In this document: positions 15,001 to 24,000 of the stretch, piece by piece
Position numbering within the stretch: position 1 is the stretch's first letter
Layout: each line of letters starts with the position of its first letter
NCBI GenBank assembly: GCA_937927625.1
Contig: CALBSD010000057.1
Coordinates: forward strand, 3,769-67,768
DNA length: 64,000 bases
Origin: an uncultured Actinomycetes bacterium
GTDB taxonomy: Bacteria; Actinomycetota; Acidimicrobiia; Acidimicrobiales; Ilumatobacteraceae
Reading direction: 5' to 3'
Program-made: the position numbers and the translations under genes
Notes under the pieces: generated by a model
Databases searched by the model: none
What the model was told of the DNA's origin: nothing
Seen by the model: only the letters and a program-made list of their open reading frames with translations

Positions 15001-18000
15001 CAAGCGATGGTGGACTCACGTGGTCTTCGGTTGCAACAAATGTTGTCGCGCTGACATACAGCGATTCCGCACTCACAAATGGAACGACGTATTTGTATCG
15101 AGTCATTGCTGTTAACGCGGCGGGAACTGGCTCGAGCAGTGCTGGCGTCGCAATGGTGCCGGCCGCCAAGGCTGGTGCCCCAACTGGACTCGTCGCTACA
15201 TCGGGTAGTGGATCGGTCATCTTGTCGTGGGTTTCGCCAACGAACACTGGTGGCGCTGCAATCACTGGTTACTTCGTGGAAGTCTCCGAAGACGGTGGTT
15301 CTACTTGGACAACTGCAATCGCGAATACCGGCACCTCAGCTGCGTTCGCTTCTGTGGGCAACCTTGCAGACGGTCAGCTCTACACCTTCCGCGTCAGTGC
15401 AATAAATGCCGTTGGTACGGGGGCTATCAGTGCGACCGCAAGTGGCACTCCTGTCATCGTTTCAAGTGTTGTTCTCTCGGGAACACCGGGAAGCGGCAAT
15501 GCATCACTGAGCTGGACTGCACCGACGGACATTGTCCAGACCGGTTACGTCGTGGAGAAGTCCACTGACGGAATCACGTGGACCTCAGCAATGGCGAACC
15601 CTGCTGCTAACGCAACAAGCGGTGCCGCCACAGGCCTGACTAACGGAACGATGTACTTCTTCCGCATTCAAGTGGTGACCGCTGGTGGTCCTGCTTCGAG
15701 CTACTCGAACTACGTCGCACTCGTGCCGCGTGGTGTTGCAGGTGCCCCGACGGCTCTTGCAGCAGTGGCAGGGGATACCCAGGTCACATTGCGCTGGGTT
15801 GCACCATCCTCGAATGGAGGCACCGCAATCACTGGTTACAAGGTGGAATACAGCGCCAATGCGGGAACAACATGGACAGTTGCAACAGCAACAACTGGCA
15901 ACCAGGCTGTGTTGTACACAGTGACCGGACTGACGAATGCGACCGCATATTCATTCCGCGTTTCAGCGGTGAATACGGTGGGTGACGGCACTGCAAGCGC
16001 AGCTGCAACTGCAACGCCATACACGATCCCAGGAGTTCCAACGTCAGTCACGACGACGGCAGGAACAGGCCAAGTTGTCTTGAACTGGACCGCACCTGCA
16101 AGCAACGGCGGAAGTGCTATCACTGCGTATGTCGTACAAGTGACATCAGATGGTGGTGCTACATGGACAACATTGACCTCGTCGGTCACTGCAGTGACGT
16201 ACACGGCCACAGGTCTCACAAACGGAACGACATACGCATTCCGTGTTGCAGCAGTGAATGCTGCCGGCACAGGTATTTCAGCGAACCCTGTAACGGGTAC
16301 GCCGTTCGAAGCACCAAACGCTCCAACAGCCTTGGCAACGGTGGCAGGGGACACCTCTGTCTCGATTTCATGGACAGCGCCGACAAATGTTCCTTCAACA
16401 GCAATTGTGGGTTACAAGGTGGAGAGGTCCGCTAACGCTGGAACATCTTGGACGGTGGCAACCGCAAACACCGCTTCGAACTTGACGAACTACACAGTCA
16501 CTGGTTTGACGAATGGGACCACATATTCATTCCGTGTAACTGCGTTGATCTCTGCTGGACCTGGCAGTGCATCTGCTTCGGCAACTGGTACGCCATTTGG
16601 AATTCCAAGCGCACCGCAAGGCATCACCGCAGTCTCTAGTGATTCACAAGTCACAGTTTCTTGGAGTGCACCATTGTCGAACGGCGGCAGTGCAATCACT
16701 GGCTACATCATCCAGATGTCTACAGATGGTGGCGCAACCTTTGCTGATGCAGTGACTACAACAAGCACAAGTGCAGTGATTGGCAGCCTGACAAACGGCA
16801 CCAGCTATGTCTTCCGTGTTGTTGCAACAAATGCAGCGGGCAATGGCATCGTCAGTGCAACTGCCTCTGGAACACCGTTCACATCGCCTGGTGCTCCAAC
16901 ATCACCACAGGCAATTGGTGGCACAAATGAAGTTGTGCTTTCCTGGACGGCACCAACGTCGACTGGTGGAAGTGCATTGGTGGGTTACCGAATCGAGCGC
17001 AGCTCGAATGGTGGAACGTCATGGACGACGGTTGTGTCCAATACCGGCTCCACCGCAACGGCTTTCACTGCTGGCAACTTGTCAGCAGGAGTGGTGTACA
17101 CATTCCGCGTTGCTGCCGTTACCAACGGTGGATTCGGTGCCTACAGCGTGAACTTCACTGGATCAGCTGTTGGTCTTGCAACTGCGCCAAGCGCACTTGT
17201 TGCAAATGCAGGAACTGGTCAAGTGACGTTGTCATGGACTTCCCCTGCATCGAATGGTGGAAGCACGGTCTCCACATATGTCGTTGAAAAGAGTGCAGAT
17301 GGCGGTGTGACTTGGTCGACGGTGACAACTGCTGCCACAGGTACGTCGTACGTCGTCACGGGCCTGACGAATGCAACGACCTATTCATTCCGCGTCAGCG
17401 CTGTCAACGCAAGTGGTGCAGGTATTTCATCTGCACCTGCAACGGCAACTCCATTCACAACTCCAGGTGTTCCAACGGGACTCTCCGTGATCTCTGCAAC
17501 ATCGCAAGTTGTCTTGGTGTGGACAACACCTGCAAGCGATGGTGGTACATCGATTTCTGGTTACAAGGTGGAGCAATCCACTGATGGCGGATCCACATGG
17601 ACCTCGCTGGTTGCGAATACAGGTTCTGCTTCCACGGTCTATGTGGTGTCCGGCCTCACAAACGGCAGTGCATATCGCTTCCGTGTCAGCGCCATCAACT
17701 CTGCTGGTGTAGGAAATGCATCCACCGATGCAGCCGCAACACCATCGGGCACCGCAACGGCACCGCGATCATTGACTGCAACTGCATCTGACGGTCGAGT
17801 GGCTCTCGCATGGGTTGCACCATCTTCAACGGGTGGAAACGCCATCACGGGTTACTTCATTGAAGTCAGCTCGAACGGCGGCACGACGTGGTCAACATTG
17901 ATTGCCGATACGGCAACAACAGCAACCAGTTACACCGCAACCGGTCTGTCCAACGGAACGACATATGCCTTCCGTGTGTTCGCCATCAACGTCAATGGCG

Positions 18001-21000
18001 TTGGTGCAGTGAGCTCGCCGGCTTCTGCATCACCATTCACGACTCCTGGCCAGGTGCCAGCAGTGACAGCAACCGCTGGAAACGCTCAAGTACTTCTTTC
18101 ATGGACAGCGCCATCAACCGATGGTGGTGGAGCAATTGCTGGTTACAAGATTGAACGTTCTGCAGACTCTGGTGCTACCTGGTCGACATTGACGGCAAAC
18201 ACAAACTCTGCCGCAACGAACTACACGGCATCTGGCTTGACAAATGGAACGGTGTATTCGTTCCGCGTGAGCGCAGTCAATGGTGCTGGCACAGGAACTG
18301 CAAGCTCCAGCGCGACGGCAACTCCGTTTGCGGGTGCTGCAGCACCGACCGCCCTCAGCGCAGTTCCATCAAGTGCACAAGTGGTGCTGTCATGGACAGC
18401 ACCAACGGCAACGGGTGGATCATCAATTGTTGGATACCGCATTGAGTCCACCGTGAACGGTGGAACCTCATGGACAACGCTTGTGGCAGATACTGCATCA
18501 ACGTCTACGACATACACCGCGACGTCACTCACAAATGGCCAGCAATATGGCTTCCGCGTGAGCGCAATCAACGGCGCTGGCGTTGGCGTTGCGAGCGCTG
18601 TGGCAACGTCGACACCGTTCACCACTGCTGCTGCACCAGTTTCAGTGACGGCAACTCCGGCTGACACACAAGTGCTCTTGACATGGGTTGCTGGTGCATC
18701 AAATGGTGCTTCCATTACTGGTTACACAATTGAGCAGTCTGATGATGCAGGTGCAACATGGTCCACCATTTCGGCGAACACCAACTCGGCACTCACTCGT
18801 TACACAGTGACTGGCTTGACGAATGGTTCGTCCTATACATTCCGCGTTGCTGGTATTAACCAGGCAGGAACTGGTGCTTCTACTTCAAGCATCGCTACGG
18901 TCCCTGCAGGCGCACCTTCCGCCCCAACAGCTCTTGTTGTTGCCCCAGGTAACACTGCCGCAACGTTGACATGGGTCGCTCCATCTACCGATGGTGGAAG
19001 GGCAATTACTGGTTACCGCATCGAGCGCTCTGTCAATGCAGGCGCATCGTGGACCGTTGTTGTTGCAAACACATCTTCAACCAGCACGACATACTCAACT
19101 ACGGGTCTCACAAACGGCACGTTGTACAACTTCCGTGTCAGTGCATTGAATGCAGTCACGATTGGTGCTTCGAGCCTTGCCGGATCAGTTGTTCCTGCAG
19201 GTATCCCTGTGGCCCCAACATCATTGACTGCCGCACCGACAAATGGCGCAGTTGTTCTCGTGTGGACCCGTCCGCTGAATGATGGTGGTAACGCGATCAT
19301 CGGTTACATGGTGGAAACCTCCAGCGATGGTGGCACTAATTGGACAACTGCAATCGCCAATACAAACTCCACTGTTGCTTCCACAACGGTGAGTGGTTTG
19401 ACGAATGGTTCGCTCTACAGCTTCCGTATCAGTGCAGTGAATGCTGTTGGTTCTGGTGCCGCGAGCACTGTTGTTACAGCAACGCCTGCAAGCGTCCCAA
19501 CTGTTCCGCAGTCTCTCGTTGCTACAGCATCAAATGGCCAAGTTGCACTGTCATGGAATGCTCCTGCTTCAAATGGAGGCAGCGTTGTCACTGGTTATCG
19601 CATTGAGCGCTCAACAGATGGCATTACGTGGAACACCATTTCTTCTGGTACGGCAGGAACCACATTCACTGTCACTGGTTTGACAAACGGCTTGACGTAC
19701 ATGTTCCGCCTTGCTGCAACGAACTCCATTGGCGACAGCGTGATGACCGCTGCAGTAACGGCTATTCCGGCCGCACCTGCAACTGCACCACAAACATTTG
19801 TTGCAACAGCAGGAGATCGTGCAGCAACCTTGACCTGGAGTGTTCCTGCGTCGAACGGCGGCATGCCAGTTCTTTCGTACACAGTGCAGCGTTCTGTTGA
19901 TGGTGGTGCCTCTTGGCTTGCTGAGACAATCGGCGTTGTCGGTTACGGATACTCGGCATCAGGTCTGAACAATCTCACCGCGTACATGTTCCGCGTTGCG
20001 GCTGTGACGGCTGTGGGTCAAGGTGCATGGGCAACAATGTCCAGCCCTGTCACACCATTCCGACCACCAGTCTCGCCAACAACACCAACCGAGCCTAATG
20101 CTCCAACATCAGTAACAACCACCGTTGAATCTGGTCAGACATCGATTGCATGGGTTGCTCCTGCAAGCAATGGTGGTGCATCCATCACTGGTTACATCGT
20201 TGAACGATCAATGAACGGTGGCGCAACCTGGACCACTGTGACGACCACGATGGCAACATCGTTCGTAGCAACTGGCCTCTCGAATGGAACGACATACGTC
20301 TTCCGTGTGACCGCATCGAACTCGGTGGGCAATGGCTTGCCAAGTGCAATGTCCGTTGTGACGCCGGCATCTCTGGCCACTGCTCCGACAAACATTTCCA
20401 TCTCTACGGGTAATGGCCTGTTGTCCTTCTCCTGGCTTGCACCTGCAAACACGGGTGGAATGCCAGTGGTTTCCTATGTTGTTGAAACTTCGGCTACTGG
20501 AAACAACGGTTGGACGACAGCTACCACTGGTTCACCATCGACCTCGTTGGTCATTGATGGATTGACCAACGGAGTGCCTTTGTACATGCGCGTCGCTGCA
20601 GTGACGGCGATTGGACAAGGTGCATGGGCAACCGCGAATGGAACACCAAGCATTGGTGCAGTTCCTGGTATCTCCACCAATGTGGTGGCAACACCAGGTG
20701 CAGGACAGGTTGCATTGACATGGACTGCTCCAGTGGCAAAGGGTGGATCGCCGATTACGGGTTACCTCGTTGAGAAGTCTCTCGATGGCAACACGTGGAT
20801 GGTTGTCACCTCGAACACCGGTAGCTCGTTGACCTCGTACAACGTGACCGGCCTTGCCAACGGAACAACCACTTACTTGCGCGTGAGCGCAATCAATGGT
20901 GCAGGTAATGGTTTGCCAACCGGTGCCGTGACAGTGACGCCATTGACAACCGCATCTGCTCCGCAATCGCTTGTTGCAACACCTGGAAATACACAGGTCG

Positions 21001-24000
21001 CACTTTCGTGGACAGCGCCGTTGGACAACGGAGGCTCGGCAATCACTGGGTACACCATCCAGGTCTCGTCGAACTCTGGTGCGACATGGAGCACCATGGC
21101 CAACGTCGTGGGTACCTCGTACACAGCAGCGTCTCTCACCAATGGCACGAGTTACGCATTCCGCGTTCTTGCAGTCAATGGTGGTGGTGCAGGTAGTGCA
21201 TCTGCGCCAGACGTGGCAGTGCCGTTCGCAACTGCAAGTGCAGTACGAAACCTTGTGGTGGCAGCAGCCGATAGCCAAGTCACCGCAAGTTGGACCGCAC
21301 CTGCATCCAATGGTGGTTCGGCCATCAGCGGATACCGCGTTGCCTACAGCATTGACAATGGAACAACCTTCTCTGCAGACACTGTGGTGAATGGAACAAC
21401 TGCAGTGATCACTGGTTTGACCAATGGAACCGCCGTTGTTGTTCGAGTCATCCCAGTGAACGCTGCTGGAAATGGCACATCAACGATTTCTGCAACTGCG
21501 ACACCTCGCACAGTTGCTGGAGCATCAACATCAGTTGTTGCAATAGCAGGCAACGGCCAAGTGTCTCTGACATGGGTTGCGCCGACCGATAATGGTGGTT
21601 CGGTAGTCACCGGTTACTCCGTCGAACGCGCAGTAGGCGCTGGTGGTTCATGGACACGCATCGCAACTATTGCGAACACCTCATATGTTGCGACGGGCCT
21701 CACGAACGGCACGACGTATGCATTCCGCATCATTGCAACAAATGCTGCTGGTGCCGGTGCTGCGACAGAACCAGTATTGGCAACTCCTGCAACAACTCCG
21801 GGAGCACCAACATCGGTAGCAACAGTTGCCGGTGATGGATTTGTGACGCTGACATGGTCTGCACCAGCATCCAATGGCGGCGCAGTTGTGACGTCCTTCC
21901 TCATTGAGAAGTCGACAGACGGAACAACCTGGACGACAGCGGCAACAACATCAGCTCGTGAATTCACAGTGACTGGCTTGACAAACGGAACGGCTTACCG
22001 TTTCCGCGTCAGTGCAGAAAACGCTGCGGGTACAGGCGCATCAGCACAAGCAAGTGCAACGGTGACTCCAAGTGCCAAGGCCGCTTCTCCAACAGCAGTG
22101 GTGGCAACACCAACTGATGGTGCGATTGCATTGACATGGACTGCGCCAAGCGACACTGGTGGATCAACCCTGACGGGCTACATCGTTGAACAAAGCATCG
22201 ATGGTGGTGTCACCTGGACCACTGCAGCAACAACTGCAACTCCTTCGACAACCTTGACTGGATTGACCAACGGAACGACCTACTCGTACCGAGTTCGCGC
22301 TAACAACGCAATCGGTTCGGGTGCTGCATCGACAGTTGCCACAACCACGCCGTTCACCACACCAGGTGCACCGCGCAATGTTGCAGCTTTCGTTGGCGAT
22401 AAGGAAGTTCTCCTGACGTGGAGCGCTCCAACAAATACAGGTGGTTCAGCAATCACCAGTTACGTCGTTCAGCAATCCACTAATGGAACTAACTGGACAA
22501 CTGTTGAAACGCCGTCGGTTGCATCGGCAACGATCTCTGGTCTTACTAACGGAACCACGTATTCGTATCGCGTGTTCGCTGTGAATGCCGCTGTCACGAA
22601 TGTCAACAACATTGCATCTTCCGGAGCGACTGCTTCGACTGTCGTAACAGGAATGCCAAAGACAACGGCTTCGGCACCACAATCGCTGACACCAGTTGCG
22701 GGAGATCGTCAGATTACCCTCACGTGGACAGCACCTGTTGACAATGGTGGAGTCTCGTTGACGAGTTACAGCGTGCAGCGTTCAGCAGATGGTGGACGTA
22801 CGTGGACCAATGCATTGACCACGGGTCCTTCAACACTGACGGCAACAATTACCGGTCTCACGAACGGCGTTGCATATGTCTTCCGTGTTGCGGCAACAAA
22901 TGCTGCTGGCGTGGGTGCTGCAAGTGCATGGGTGACATCAGCACCGGTGGCACCACCTGCCGCACCTGCTTCGGTGGCTGCAACAGCTCAATCAACGGGT
23001 GCAACCTTGAACTGGGCTGCACCAACGGATGACGGTGGCGCAGCAGTTGTTGGATATCGAGTCGAGCAGTCAGCCGATGGCGGCGCAACGTGGGGTAGCA
23101 CGGTGCAGCTTGGTGCAAACGTGCAATCGCAATCGCTTCGTAAGCGTTCCTTCGATGACGCTGGCCTTTCCACTGCAACGTCATTGCAGGTCACTGGTTT
23201 GCAAGTTGGACGCTCCTATGTGTTCCGCGTGCAGGCATATTCAGTGGTGGGTATGAGCCCGTGGAATCAGATTGCTGTTGTTGCTGGTCTTCCGCCAACA
23301 ACACCGGGAACGCCGCAAGTAATTCCGTCGCAGACCTCGGCTGTCGTGACATGGGCTGCCTCGAGTGCAACAGGTGCACCGAACTACACGGTGCAGCGTT
23401 CCGCCGATGGTGGTCGTACATGGGTAACAGTCACTTCGACAACTGCAACGTCGTTCACAGACGCTGGCCTCACTGCAACCACCGCGTACTCGTATCGCGT
23501 CATTGCGGATTACGCAGGATTGACCTCGCAATACTCATCGGTGACGGCTACGAAGACACTGTCTCCAGTAGTTGTGCACCCAGACCCGGTGTTCGAGATC
23601 AAACTGATTCTTCGTGCAGACATGGTTCCAACCAGTCGCAACCTTGTTGTGACCGGTGCGAATCTCAAGGCATCAACAATTGTGAAGTTGCATGTGAAGA
23701 AGGTTCTTTCCGCTCAAGCAGTGAACTACGGAACTTTGTTGGGTACGGCAAAAGTAAAGGCCGATGGAACCTTCGTGTTGAAGACCTTGCTTCCTGCATC
23801 GCTGACGCCAGGTACCTATGAACTCACGGCAACGGGTACGGCGTATAACGGCAAGCCAGCAATGGCGACTGCACAATTCGTTGTTCCAGCTGATTGGTCA
23901 GAAATTCTGAATCCATCGGGTTCTGGTGCATCGGGCAAGCCTGCAGCAACAACTTCGACCACGGTGGCACCTTCGTCAACGACATCAACGACAGTTCCTG

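Noticed and set aside
1..23580. Regularly spaced similar DNA segments resembling a repeat array such as CRISPR
   Set aside because: Spacing is about 270-330 bp, the units are translated in one frame and encode FN3 strands; there are no short identical repeats with unique spacers and no cas genes.
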